A DNA stretch of 64,000 bases from Lantana camara (taxonomy: Eukaryota > Streptophyta > Magnoliopsida > Lamiales > Verbenaceae). The DNA is taken from NCBI GenBank assembly GCA_037501455.1, contig CM074860.1, positions 50,168,501-50,232,500 on the forward strand. The letters are read 5' to 3'. Under the pieces are notes generated by a model. That model saw only the letters and a program-made list of their open reading frames with translations, searched no databases and was not told the origin of the DNA. A program made the position numbers and the translations under genes. Shown piece by piece: positions 1 through 12,500 of the stretch (the first letter of the stretch is position 1; each line of letters opens with the position of its first letter).

Positions 1-529
1 TGTGCACAAGCTATATACAACCGGGTATTCTTATCGTGTAGCAAAGAGTAATAGCGCGTACAAATAATCGCAAATAAAATTGGTAAATTTACGAATAAAC
101 ATTAGCTCCGAATTAATTTTATAAATTAAAATGAAATAGAGATTTACCAATTAGAGTTTAATTCAATTTAATTTTAGAAACCTTTTGTACAATTTAATGA
201 CACTTCGTAAACGTATGATTGATAATTAATCTCAAGGAATTCAAGTAAACCAAAATTAAACAAGTTAAGTAACATGATGGATTTAAAATCAACTTGACAA
301 TTATTTCATGGAATAAATTCGAATTAAATCAAATTAGACAGTTAGGGTTACAAATGTGCGTAATTAATCAAGTTGATAATTAATCTTAGAATAATCCGAA
401 TGATCACATATTAAATTGGATTTACATTTAATCATATAACTCAAGAAACTCTTAAATTAAACACACACAAGTGTAGAGACTTACTTGTTAATATCGTAAA
501 GACGCCCATCGAGAATACGGGGCGTCACA
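1..529 (-). mobile_element. Element A, end of the 3' LTR (cut by window edge)
   Basis: These 529 bp match the last part of the complete LTR at 2944-7209 almost base for base (compare 1-60 with 6680-6740) and end in the same GGGGCGTCACA. A polypurine tract (reverse complement) follows directly, so this is the 3' LTR of a minus-strand element whose far end lies outside the window. No coding sequence. Confidence 0.9.
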
Positions 530-565
530 ACCTTCCCCCCTTAAGAGAACCTGGTCCCCAGGTTC
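530..565 (-). promoter_or_regulatory. Element A polypurine tract and adjoining hairpin
   Basis: On the minus strand a purine run (complement of 530-544) abuts the 3' LTR and would prime plus-strand DNA synthesis. Just upstream lies a perfect inverted repeat: GAACCTGG, loop GGA, CCAGGTTC (547-565). The same hairpin with different stem bases sits at this spot in the gypsy element and D. Confidence 0.8.
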
Positions 566-857
566 CACTGCTAAAATTTAGATCCTCGAGTTGTAGTGCT
601 CCAACCCTTCTCCCGAACTCGCGTAAGATCATAACTCTGATGGTGAGGCTTACTCCTGTCATCTACACCGAACCTCCTTTAGGATGTCTTGTTATCGTCG
701 AGGTCGGTGCGAGTACTTGATCCGCTAGTTGTTTCAAACTTGGTCGGTCATTCCCATGATCGGATAGCTGCAACTGCACCCAACCTCGATGTCGTCTCAG
801 ATGCACCACTTGCTACCCGTAGTCAGATCAACGCGTAACGCAACCACAACAAAATAA

Positions 858-1228
858 GAGAGAATCCCATCTCTCAACACTTAAGTGAGAGAGCCCCGTC
901 CCTCAACACCCACAAGAGAGAGAACCCCGTCTCTCGAGCACATATAAAAGAGAGAACCCCGTCTCTCAAGCACATAATTGAGAGAACCCCGTCTCTCAAC
1001 CTAAGTCGGGCAGATTCGAACATCTCCCAACATTCTAGTTTGAGAAAATCCAACATTCCTCAAACCCCTAGATTCAGGAGAATCCAGCATCTCTGAATAT
1101 CTAAGTACAAGAGAATCCAACATCTCTCGCGCACAAAACTTAGAAAGATTCCAACATCTTTCTACCACATAAACAGAGAGAATCCTACATCTCTCCAACA
1201 CGTAAAAAGAGGGAACCTAAGGTCCCTC
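858..1228 (-). repeat. Stem-loop array in element A
   Basis: About ten inverted repeats of 18-26 nt follow each other with short spacers. Stems differ from unit to unit but remain self-complementary: GAGAGA/TCTCTC several times, GAAAGA/TCTTTC (near 1141-1165), and GAGGGA/TCCCTC (1209-1228). Loops fall into two types, ACCCCGT-like and ATCCAACAT-like on the plus strand. The same array occurs in C and D, and in part in B. Confidence 0.85.
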
Positions 1229-2861
1229 TTGCACATAAATCTACTGATCAGTTATTCATACATATACACATCATAGTAACACTTGACGAAAAGTATGCGA
1301 TGCATGTTTGGTGTACCTTATACAACTGATATCGGTGTCCCTTGAGTATAGATTCAACGGTCATACCTCAACTCAAGGGGGATATCGCAATGGAATCCCT
1401 ATAAAACAAGGTTACAGTATGTATGTATGTTATATGAGAAGTTAGTGAGCAATCAAGAGAGTCTTAAATCACATAGGCATGAAAAGTTCACATATGTACA
1501 TAACTCATTCATTTTAGCAACGATTCATAACGAGTAGAAATTTTAAGTTACAAATACTAGATCAGGTATCCGAGTTATCCCAATTAAAATAGCAATAGTC
1601 ATCACCCACATCAAGCAAAACAAGGTAAGAGTATTTAAACGATGCATGTATGCAAATGCCATGAATGCTTGACGTACCGTTAACCAAAGTGTAAAAATCT
1701 TGATAGGAAAGTCGAGATGAAGCAGTAGGAGTTGTTTAAGCCGACAATGATGCAACCCTCGTCATCTGATCCTCTTTGTCTTGAGTCTTTTCATAAAGTG
1801 ATAACTTAACAATGCTTGTTTATCACCAAACCCCTTACTAGACCGTAATCCTTGCTCAACTAGAATCATCCTAAGTTTCTCCCAAGAATTTCTCATTTTT
1901 GCGTTAAATCTTAGTCTGCTCGTCTTCAAGGAGTTGTCCATGATTCGTTTGTCAATTAGATATTTACCTCAGAGTTTTGTTGGATGATCATGGTGCTAAG
2001 TACTTCCCAAAGCAATCCATGGTATATTATCCTGAAACTTGAATAAAGTTATTCAGCATCTAAGTATTCTATCCCCACCTCAACAATGTCTTCCATCTCA
2101 TCTTGAAGAAACACCCAAAGAGCTAACAACCAATCTTGTCTTGTCGTTCGTTAACTCTAAACGGCACCAAAACCTTCAACACTCACCGATGGTTTGTAGC
2201 TCGTTGCTTAAGTAACATGGTTACCTATCCACATCCCTTGAACTTGATCGGATATTATTTGATCGGATTCTTCTACATTAACTCGTTTCCATCAACAAGG
2301 TGACTACTTCCAAATAAACGAATCATCAAGGAGAAAGCTCATCAAACTCCTTCAAAATGGTTCACTTGATCAGATTCTCCTCCATTGACTCATTTCCTCA
2401 ACAAGATGACTACTTTTAGATGAACGAATCCTCAAGGTTAAAATTCGACAAACTTCATCTTTCAATTGACTTTAAGATAGTAAGTCAATATAGCAAATCC
2501 CTTTCCTTCAACTCTGAACCTTTTCATGACCATTGATCTTGGTGAAGAATCCTTTCATCTTCGAATCATGGTGTGTTTTTGTTGTAGTGCCAATAGGTAG
2601 TGTTGACAGAGGAAAATCTTAGTGTTGACTCATAGGGCACCCTAAAATTCAAACACTAGATTCAATACATGCGGGGTTAAAGATGCAAATGCAATGTAAC
2701 ACGTATATCACGTAAATGTAAAAATTAGTTGCAATTTATAAAGCACATAAAATAAGATGTTGCATAATCAAAGTCATAATGTGCACACAATCATATAATC
2801 ATGAAACAATTCATGCCGCAGGGACAAAGTATCAAGTCAAACAAATGCAATGCGCAGTTAT

Positions 2862-2881
2862 TCCTATGTCGTACGACCTAG
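2862..2881 (-). other. Conserved leader palindrome of element A
   Basis: The minus strand reads CTAGGTCGTACGACATAGGA, about 40-70 nt inside the primer site. The core GTCGTACGAC is self-complementary. Close relatives of this block occur at the same place in B, C, D, G and the gypsy element. Confidence 0.7.
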
Positions 2882-2923
2882 ACAGACTCAACACGACTCA
2901 AGAGCTCGGTTTTGCAACCTAGA

Positions 2924-2935
2924 GCTCTGATACCA
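2924..2935 (-). promoter_or_regulatory. Element A primer binding site (tRNA-iMet type)
   Basis: GCTCTGATACCA on the plus strand is the complement of TGGTATCAGAGC, the usual plant initiator-methionine primer site. It lies eight bases inside the 5' LTR. Confidence 0.9.
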
Positions 2936-3063
2936 CTTAAGGATGTAACACCCAAAAAGGAGGATGCCACATCCCCCGCACTAAGACCCAGACCCGGTCA
3001 CGAAATGAAAAGTCCATGCCCGAATCCGAACCAAAGCGAACGGGAGACCAACTCACACACTAG

Positions 3064-3577
3064 GCTAGGCGGATCTAACTCGACAGACTCAGAGCGCGGA
3101 AGCAATTTAAACAATTATCATCAGATAGCAGAAGCAATTAAATCAACGTACAAAATAAGTGACGGGTTCAACTAGCATAGATACCTAGTCCCGAATATCA
3201 GCATACATAACAGGTGACGGGTTCAACTAGCATAGATACCTAGTCCCGAATCTCAAATCATCGCAACGTAATAAACCAAAATAAGTATCAGCAGAATAGC
3301 TAATTACATCTAAATGCTAGCATACTAACCCCACACGGGTTTAAGTCTAAGTAGAGCATAAAACATAATCTCTAAAAGCGAAATAAGAATACATAACATA
3401 AATAGAGTATGTGACAAATGCATCTTAACACCAACTAAACCGACAAGTGTGACCCAGAAGACTCACATCCGCCTAGCTCAAGCCAAAAGAAACCTGCAAC
3501 TAAAAGATAAAATGAGGTGTCAGTCAACTGACTGAGTGAGGGGGCTAACGCACACCCACTGTATATATATAGAGCAT
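3064..3577 (-). promoter_or_regulatory. Element A core promoter, cap-proximal hairpin and long-range stem
   Basis: On the minus strand a TATA-like run (complement of 3562-3574) precedes a hairpin TCAGTC/GACTGA (3520-3535). Then come two arms of an 11-bp perfect inverted repeat, 3467-3477 and 3064-3074 (GCTAGGCGGAT with ATCCGCCTAGC), 392 nt apart. The same order occurs in the other gypsy-type LTRs. Confidence 0.65.
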
Positions 3578-4183
3578 AGCACATATCAGAAGGGTGGACT
3601 CATGAACCGGAGATAGGTTTTGCATACCAAAACATTTCCAAAAGTACCCAAAAGATAGTGATATAAGATTTAGAAAATATTTCAGAAACCCTATCTCGAT
3701 TCATGATTCCCAAACAGAACAGATCACATGCTCGGCGAGTACGAGCTTCCAACCTTTACTCATCAGGACATATCAAATTATAGAATACAAAAATCAATCC
3801 AACCGTCACACCAATGATGGAGGAGATGTACCGTCCCCAAACCATCCATAATAACACTGTCTAAAATAGACTCGATCTCAAGAGGGTAGCGAACCCACAA
3901 GAGTCATCCTCGGCCTTTGCCGAAGGCTCAAGATATCACGCCTCCCTCATCACCCTAAGGTCGTGCAATGATATCTCAAATGGAAACTACGCACATGGTT
4001 GAAACTCCGACGGTCCTAACCGTCCCGGAGGCCCCATTACCCGTAGCTCCTCGGATCCACAATAGAACAGAACAGAACAGATACCAATCTTTCATGGCAA
4101 ATCTCGCTACAGAATCGTAACACAATTGAATTTTCCAAAATAGCTTACATATGCCTCAAAAACCGGTTTTTATACATATTCCT

Positions 4184-4320
4184 ACGCGATGGAATTTAAG
4201 CCCGTAGACACCCATCCACGCAAAACCCACGCGATGGAATTTAAGGCCGTAAGCACCCATCCACGCAGATCCCACGCGATGGAATTTAAGCCCGTAAGCA
4301 CCCATCCACGCAGAACGCAC
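4184..4320 (-). repeat. Three 46-bp tandem repeats in LTR A
   Basis: Three copies start with ACGCGATGGAATTTAAG and end with CACCCATCCACGCA. They differ at a few bases. No coding meaning is apparent. Confidence 0.85.
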
Positions 4321-7209
4321 GCAAGGTCATAAACATATCATATCCAACACATACGTATTTATAGTAAGGTAAACTCGCATACAAGGGTAGAAATCAGCAT
4401 GTAAAGGCCATAGGTCGCATAACTATACAAAATCCTAAACCTCACCTCGTGAAAGTAGAGTCTGAGAGTGTGAAGGGCCAAACACTCTAAACCTCGGGCC
4501 CACCAGCACCACCAAACTCTGTGACAAGACATATAGAAGCCCAGACTTAGACTCTATATGAACCAAACAAGAAGCACGGCGTTGTTCAACATGATCGTGG
4601 TTATGCATAAGTGTTCATGTTGTGCTTGGATAAGGTGTCGTGGTCATTCAAGGCATATCAATGCTCAACAAGGTCATATTTACAAGCAACCAACACGCAA
4701 TTCCATATCCAAAGATGCAATATCAATTTAGGAAATCAATGTATTCACAAAATGCATATTAAATCATCCAATGGCACAGGGTTCAATTATAATATTACAA
4801 TTAAGCATCAAGTTCATGTCGAGTTATAAAGTGCATAGGTAAGAGCAACTTGATCGTATAAACATACAAAGTTGTTGTATGTAGATGGCATGCTTGATAC
4901 AATTAAAGAGTGCATCTAATTCACTTAAGATCATACTTTACAACTTCACAACATGTTTGGTACACAAGCTCAAGTTACATTCATAGTTTCATAATATTAC
5001 ACTTACATCCCCTAAGTCATTTATAAAAGTTTAGAATTATTACACATACATCCCCTTAGTTGATTACTAAGCATAATTGTTCGTTTAACAGTGTTTATAC
5101 AATTATTCAACTAGGAATTAATTACTTACAAGCATGACAATTATCAATTTATCGTAATTCATAATGTACCATTTTCGAGTAGTAAGAGTAAATCAAGATA
5201 TTACAATTCTAACTCCTATCATGCATCAAGTCTCAAGTTGTTCAAACACCTTTCATGTATCTCAATTTTATATTTGAAACACAATTTACAACAAACATAA
5301 CATTGAGAACGTCTCAAATTCATATAAAGAAATCACAACATGTTCGTTCTTCTAAAATATCATTCAAGTTCATTTAGTCACATAAAAGATTAGTTTCTAA
5401 ATATTACACTAACATCCCTTCGTACTTAACAAATAGCGTAAATTCATCACATCGGATTCAAATTGTAAATCGAAACATTCATGCAAATCACAATCCATTC
5501 AATACATGTTTTCGTTTACGATTGGAATACATCTCGATCAACAAACCAACAATAACCAATTTATTTGCACTTAAAACAATTAATTCAAATAATCACAATT
5601 ATGCAAAATAATTCGTAATAAATAGATCGAGTGTCCGATTAACGAACGGAAAGTGGCGTTGAACTCACCACAACGAGAAGAACATTCTGACTAGAAGCCG
5701 CCAAAAGGCCACCACCGTAGCTGCCAGAATTTGGCCGGACCGCCGCCGAAGATCGTCGGAAAAATCCCGAAAAATCAGTCCTGAATGAAGCCTTCTTGCC
5801 CGTTCCGAATCCTCGATCAATTTCTGGAAATTCCAAGTTAATCTCCCCCAATTTCAGATCTAAGAACACGAAAACCCTAAAATCTTCAAACTCAAATTAC
5901 TTCCAAACCGGTGAACCAAAATGCGATCCGTAAAAGGCATTGTCTTACCCGTGACGAGCTCTTCGAAAGCCCTAAGGTAGCTCGGAGGAAAAATTCTCGG
6001 AGCTAGCGCCGCCGTTGCACCGCCACTATGCCGTCGTGATCCGCAGCCAATTGGCCGAATCAGGAGTCGTGTGATCAAAGACCACTAGTTCTCATCGTTC
6101 CGAATAACTTTCGTGAAGAGCCCGAGGCCAAAAGATGGCCGGAAAAGGCCCCCGTTAGCCGCCGAATATTCTGTCGCCGCCCACATTATCGGAACCACCA
6201 CCTACGGCCAAGATCTTCTGAAATTGATGACGGAAATGAACTCAGGGGGTCGAAAAACCTTGGAAACCATCAAGCCCCGTCGAAAAACACCGCCGGAAAG
6301 CGGCGAAACAGTAACCGACAATGTCAAACGATGCTCCGGGAAGTCCTCTTGCTGGGTCTTCGGCGCGTGCATCGAGGAGGTGGCCGGAAACCGACACGAA
6401 AGGCCGGCGAAGTGACGATGGTCTGACACCTCCGCCGCTGCTACTGAAATCCGGCGATAACTCCGCCAACATTTGTCATTAGGCTGTGAAATTGGTACTC
6501 TTGTGTACGTCTCGCCGAGATAATCGAAATGGACTATTCGTTTGTGAAATTCCGTCGAGAAACGATCGAGTTATGGGCTCGTAACCAAAGGCATGCATAG
6601 TACCCCCAGGAGAGAGAGTGGGAGAGGAGAGAGAGCGAAGAGAGAGAGAGAGAAAGGAGATTTGGGAGAAATGTGTCTTATGCACAAGCTATATACAACC
6701 GGGTATCCTTATCGTGTAGCAAAGAGTAATAACGCATACAAATAATCGTAAATAAAATTGGTAAATTTACGAATAAACATTCAAGCTCCGAATTAATTTT
6801 ATAAATTAAAATGAAATAGAGATTTACCAATTAGAGTTTAATTCAATTTAATTTTAGAAACCTTTCGTACAATTGAACGACACTTCGTAAACATATGATT
6901 GATAATTAATCTCAAGGAATTCAAGTAAACCAAAATTAAACAAGTTAAGTAACATGATGGATTTAAAATCAACTTGACAATTATTTCATGGAATAAATTC
7001 GAATTAAATCGAATTAGACTGTTAGGGTTACAAATGTGCGTAATTAATCAAGTTGACAATTAATCTTAGAATAATCCGAATGATCACATATTAAATTGGA
7101 TTTACATTTAATCAAATAACTCAAGAAACTTTTAAATTAAACACACACAAGTGTAGAGACTTACTTGTTAATATCGTCAAGACGCCCTTCGAGAATACGG
7201 GGCGTCACA

Positions 7210-8796
7210 TGAACGGAGGGCCCCACATCCCCCGCACTGTAAACCCGGTCCACACATGAAATGGAGAGTCCATACATGAACCAAGCTCACAACGAACGGA
7301 GACAGAACAAAAAAAAAACATCCTGTTTTAGGCGGGACTAGACCCTGTTCCAACAAATCAATAAAACAGGAATGCGGAAGCAAAGAAATCATTCAAATCA
7401 ATTCAGTGGAATAAATGCAATCAAAACGAAAGGTAAATACTGGTTCAACTAGTTCAAGATCCTGTCCTAAACTGTCCCGAATCACCTACACATACATTAC
7501 TATAAAAACGGATTCAACTAGGGCCCTAGAAACCTGTCCTGAGTTCAAGAAAATGTTATAAATACAAGATGGCCTACAAGGCTGTAATACAAAGCAGGAA
7601 ACAAGTAAATGGTACAATGCAATATTCATGACCAAGACTCGAACAAAGACTTCACAAGACTCCCGCCTAACGACCACTGAACCTGCAAGATAAAACTAAA
7701 AAAAACAACGAGAGGGAGGGGTCAGTCAACTGACCGAGTGAAGGGGGTAGACACGCATATATATATAATCAGGCAATCTGGCAGGCATAATTCCACTATA
7801 CGTTTTAGTAATGAATAAACAGAAGATAGGAATCAGGAGTAAATCAATACGTATGGGTGGAATTATGTCAGGGCATGCAAGTCACGTAAACGAGATATAA
7901 TATGCATGTGTTGATATCCGTACGCCTCTGTTGATGCCCGCTTTACCTTTACGATCCACGAGCTCCGATGCTGAACAGGGACTGAGACATACCAGAGGTT
8001 ACGGATATCTATGCTATATTTTAGGGGACCCGGCGAGAACGGGTAATTATTCCATCCTGGACTCCTCTTTTCACTTATTAAATGACAGGTACAAGTAGGT
8101 AATCAGGAAATAAGCAGGAAACAGGAGTTTATAATTATAACATTCGGGAAAACAAGTACAAATTAATTTCCTTTCTCCGGGTGCAATGTGTTCGATAGCT
8201 AACCTTCACATCCGCGCATCAGGATGATCTTCGGGTTCATGACTCCCTCAGATCGGAGCCCCATCTCCCACCAAACCTCCTAGTGGGTATCCGGGTAGTC
8301 CAACAGTATAAGACTTGTGCAAGAGATCACCGTCGGCCCCATACCTCCCCGAATCACTCAATACACAAGCCCCTGGGCCCCAGGAACAGGAACAGGAACC
8401 ACTCCGGCTAGTCCAGCACTAGAAGAGCCGGGGGCAATAGTAGGATCTCGTAAAACAGGCTCAGGGTAACACATTTAGGATTTATAAAACATTTCCGGTA
8501 CATAGCCGGTATCAAAGATATGGTTAATTTTAATATGAAAACCATTTGGCATAATTTTACTTCATGCAAGGTCATAGGTCATTTATAAATAAAAACCCTC
8601 ACCTCCAAGTGCAAGAAAGAAACAGGAGAAGGACCACAAGGCTTGAAAGTCTCCACCGTGGAGAACACTAAACAAGAAAGGAAACATGGTGTACTTGTTA
8701 GACACGACTCAATAATGGAACCAAGTAGGACACACGACATATTCATGAAGTGATGAAACTTTTCAAGACATGTTTCAATATGAAATAAAGCATAAT
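7210..8796 (-). mobile_element. LTR H, left part
   Basis: The sequence opens with a block typical of these LTRs (CCACATCCCCCGCAC) but lacks the first bases, because A is inserted near its start. It carries the long-range stem arms TTAGGCGGGA (7328-7337) and TCCCGCCTAA (7661-7670) and the hairpin GGTCAG/CTGACC (7720-7735). It stops at ATAAT (8792-8796), the same five bases that follow the right LTR of B at 21669. I therefore read 21669-23300 as its continuation, giving an LTR of about 3.2 kb. It may be a solo LTR or the 5' LTR of an element extending left of the window. Confidence 0.65.
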
Positions 8797-9000
8797 TGAA
8801 AGAACTCCGTCTCTCTACAAACATGAGAGCACCCCGTCTCTCAACAAACATGAGAGCACCCCGTCTCTTACACAACCACACCATGCACAAATTTAAATAA
8901 ACACTTACATACACAGGAGCAAATAGCAAACACAAGGATTACAAATAGACAAAATAAGAAAGCGCATGATGCACGTGGTATGCATGTTTAGATGTACCGT
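8797..9000 (-). mobile_element. Element B non-coding tail
   Basis: It holds the tail block next to the gag stop, and remnants of the stem-loop array (8801-8868) including two copies of GAGAGCACCCCGTCTC. The 3' LTR and polypurine tract expected next are absent. Confidence 0.65.
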
Positions 9001-9561
9001 TCACCGTTGTTCTTGCCTGTTAAATGATCTCTGACCCCCGGTGGATAGCTCTTTTCGTTCCGGACATGTATCTATTTGATGCTCAGAACTCCCACAACGG
9101 AAACATAAACGCAAGCGCTTCCTACACCCATCGTAGGTATGTGTGTCACGTCCACAGTAAGTGCAAAGTGGCTTCTCTAACTGTGATGGCAATGCCGTAG
9201 CGAAAACATTCTCCGAAGTTGACCTATCAATTTGAGACTTCTTCTTTTTAGATCTTTCCTGAGAGGGTAGGATTGAATCAGTACCGGATCTTTTCATTGC
9301 ATTGGAACCTTGCCCTGATCCCAAAACAGGGTCCGGTTCGAAGCGAGGAATAGGCCTCCTTGCATTGTCTGAATCCTCGACCTTCAGAGCTTTAGTGGTA
9401 GCTTTGGCCCAGCTGCTAGTATTTGCTGCCTTCAATGCATCCTGAATGTCCGGCCTGAGTCCCTGGAGGAACTGCATCGCCTTGTGAAAATCATCATTCG
9501 CTATGTTGGGTGCATAGCGAGAAAGTCTCTCAAAATCAGCGATGTACTGGCCAACGGACTT
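9001..9561 (-). pseudogene. gag: Gag of element B, C-terminal half
   Basis: This is the capsid end and nucleocapsid of a Ty3/gypsy Gag, the structural protein that forms the particle and binds genomic RNA. It begins in the frame after the C insertion with SVGQYIADFERLSRYAPN, closely matching the gypsy gag at about 37310. It ends with two zinc knuckles of CX2CX4HX4C form (CTYCGRDTHTYDGC and CFRCGSSEHQIDTC). A basic, serine-rich linker lies before the knuckles. The frame is open to TGA at 9001, which falls inside the tail motif ACGGTGAACGGTAC. With the N-terminal half (17925-18446) and one copy of the 5-bp duplication, the reading frame is continuous, about 360 residues without a stop. Only the C insertion breaks it. 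Confidence 0.85.
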
Positions 9562-12500
9562 TGTAACACCCCGCACGTGAGGCACCACATCCCCCGCACT
9601 ATGACCCGACACGTGTACGAAATGGAGAGTCCGCACATGCACCAAGTCACAGCGAACGGGTGACAAACGAAAACGCACACACTAGCTACGCGGTACCTAA
9701 CCCTGTACAAAAGAAAATATGCGAAGCATGACAACGGAAGTAGTACGAAATGCCAACTTTCAAAAACTTTTACGCACCAAACATACAACGCAGTACATAC
9801 ATTAGAATCAAATATACGGGTTCAACTAGTCCAGCAAACCTGTCCTAACCTGCCCCGAATGGTCACACATCAAAACGGGTTCAACTAATCCGAGCACCTG
9901 TCCTAACCTGTCCCGAATTCCAAACATTCAACTCATAATTTCAAACCTGTACAAAACATATCTTATACGAAATTTACAAATTATAAATCAGAACAAAATA
10001 CTTAACAAACTGAAACGTGCAGACACAGACTCAAAAGACACGACACGCTGCCGCCTAGCACGAACTCCAACTATCTCCAAAGCAAAGCCTGCAAACTAAA
10101 AACAAAAAAGGGGAGGGGTCAGTCCAAAGACTGAGCGAGGGGCTACATACACACGCGTACATACATATATAGAGCACAGCACATATCAAAGAGGGGGAGT
10201 TCGTGAACCAGGGCGTGGTTTTTGCATTCTAAAATATTTCTCAGGTGATACTAGATATAGGAGAGTAAAAGAGTTAGGCCAAAGGCCAAAACAATTCCAA
10301 TTTTATTAATTAGAAATCCACTCCCGTTTCCCGAACAATTTCCTAACAAACTAACTTAACGAAAACAAACACACCAAGCAAACGTTTAGACAAAAGGGGA
10401 AAATGTGCACAGGAGTAATACTCGACGCTCCGAGGCTCCTTACCCACATCCCGATGATCATGCACAGGAGTAATACTCGACGCCCCGAGGCTCCTTACCC
10501 ATAATCACCGGGCCCCAAACAAAGCAGAGTTAAACCATCAAATCAGAGGGGAAATGTGCACAGGAGTAATACTCGACGCCCCGAGGCTCCTTACCCAAAT
10601 CCCGATGATCATGCACAGGAGTAATACTCGACGCCCCGAGGCTCCTTACCCATAATCACTGGGCCCCCAAACAAAGCAGAGTCGGAAACATACCAAAATC
10701 AGAGGCACAACAAGGTCCAAGGCAAGCACAAATCATATCCGGAGGCATATCAGAGGCATATCATATCAGTAGTCAAAGCATAGGCATAACCATAGCATAT
10801 TCATAATCCTATCATATCAGATCCTAGCATAATCAGATTTTAGAACATAAATCAAATCAGGCGTATCCATAGGGCTTATATTCACATTATTTCATATCAA
10901 TTCATATATTGCACATTTACAAAGCAATCAAATTAAATTCACATATAACATTTCATAAATTTATACGTATTACAAAGCCAAACAAATCATATAATAAAAT
11001 GCTACAAATTCTATTTAAAGATCACGAAGTTACATATCAAATTCCAATTTACGTGATTAACATATTTATTTACTAAGTGACAAATTAAAGTTCAATTAAT
11101 TCAAATCACGCAAGTTCACATGTCACATTTCATATAAAAGCATGTAGTACGAGAACAAACAAATGATATAATAACATGTTTCGAATTTCATTTAAATCTC
11201 ACGAAATTACATATTAAATCCTAACCATGCTAAGTTCATATAATTCATTCATGGCATACCAAATTCATATATGTACAATTAACTATTTTTAAATACAAAA
11301 GTTCCTAATTAAATCTCATAAGTTTCACATAAGTCATATATCAAATTCATTTGTCACACAACAATTCATTTATCACAAAACGGATTCAATTAACAAGGTC
11401 TACCTAATTAAATCAAATAAATTCATATCATTTCCAAAATTACACATACACCCTTTTTAAATTAGACACTTAGCTCAATTAGACCAAAACGGGATTCAAA
11501 TTGCGAATTACAATGTTCATATTTGTCACATTTCATATCACACATGATTTCTTACATAACGGAATACATTTCAATCGGCAATTCAAGCATATGACAATTA
11601 ATTTACAATTAGAACAATTAATCAAATAATTCTCAAATACACAAACAAATTCGTAGAAAATAAACCGAGTGTCCGAATGACGAACGGAAAGTGGTGTTGG
11701 ACTCACCACAACGAGGCGGACATTCTGTCCGAAGCCCGCCGGATCGCCGCCACTGTAGCTGCCGGAATAGTGATCGGCCGCCGTTCGGCCGCGGCGGAAC
11801 GTGCCGGAAAAATCCCGAAAAATCACCCGTGCAAGGATTCGTTGTGCTCAATCCAATTCCTCGAACAATTTCTGCAAATTCCAAACCTAAAGTCTCCAAT
11901 TTAAAAACCAAGAATACGAAAACCCTAGAATCTTCAAACTTCAATTACTTTTAAACCAGTGAACCAAAGTGAGATCCGAAAGAGGCATCGGCTTACCCTT
12001 GACGAGCTTTACGAAAGCCCTAAGCTTTCTCGCCGGAAAAATCCTCGGAGGTGGCGCCACCGGTGCGCCGCCACTGTGCCGCCGTGAACCGCCACCAAAC
12101 GGCAAAATCTGGAGTCGAGCAAATGGGGTTTACTAATTCTCGTCGTTCCGAACAACCTTCGTGAAGGGCCCGAGGCCAAAAGATCGCCGAAAAAGGCCCC
12201 CGTTGAGCTCCGAAGTTTCTGCCACCGCACGCCACCCGGAACCACCACCTACGGCCAGAAATGGGTGAAAACGATGCCGGAAATGGACTCAGGGGGTCGG
12301 AAAACCTTGGAAAACACTAACCTTGGTCGGAAAAGGTCGCCGGAGCGCCGCCGTGACACTGTTCATGCGGCGGCGGCGTGAGCGCCGCCGTCCGGTGGCC
12401 CTTGGCTGCGCCACCAACGTCATCCACTGCGCTGGAGGCCCTTCTCTCTGGGTGTGTAGCGCGTGTCGCCGGAGGGTCGCCGGAAGCCGCCGCGGGAGGG

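Larger units (their letters stand above)
530..2943 (-). mobile_element. Element A non-coding interior (LARD-like)
   Basis: The 2.4 kb between polypurine tract and primer site has no gag or pol similarity in any frame. Read on the minus strand it holds a primer site, a leader palindrome (2862-2881), a conserved tail block (about 1640-1684, with GCATTCATGGCA), an array of short stem-loops (858-1228) and the polypurine-tract hairpin. An interior much shorter than the LTR is the layout of large retrotransposon derivatives, which depend on proteins made elsewhere. Confidence 0.8.
2944..7209 (-). mobile_element. Element A 5' LTR, 4266 bp
   Basis: The LTR runs from TGTAACACCC after the primer site to GGGCGTCACA, matching the 3' LTR end at 529. 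At 4.27 kb it is larger than the element's interior. It contains a TATA-like run with a hairpin and long-range stem (3064-3577), three 46-bp tandem repeats (4184-4320), a GC-rich island with splice-donor-like sites (5640-6470) and a GA-rich tract (about 6605-6660). Short reading frames inside it are not conserved as proteins in the related LTRs. Confidence 0.88.

Noticed and set aside
858..1228. CRISPR-like regular short repeats
   Set aside because: Repeats are variable stem-loops with irregular short spacers in a plant retrotransposon, with no cas genes and no constant repeat.
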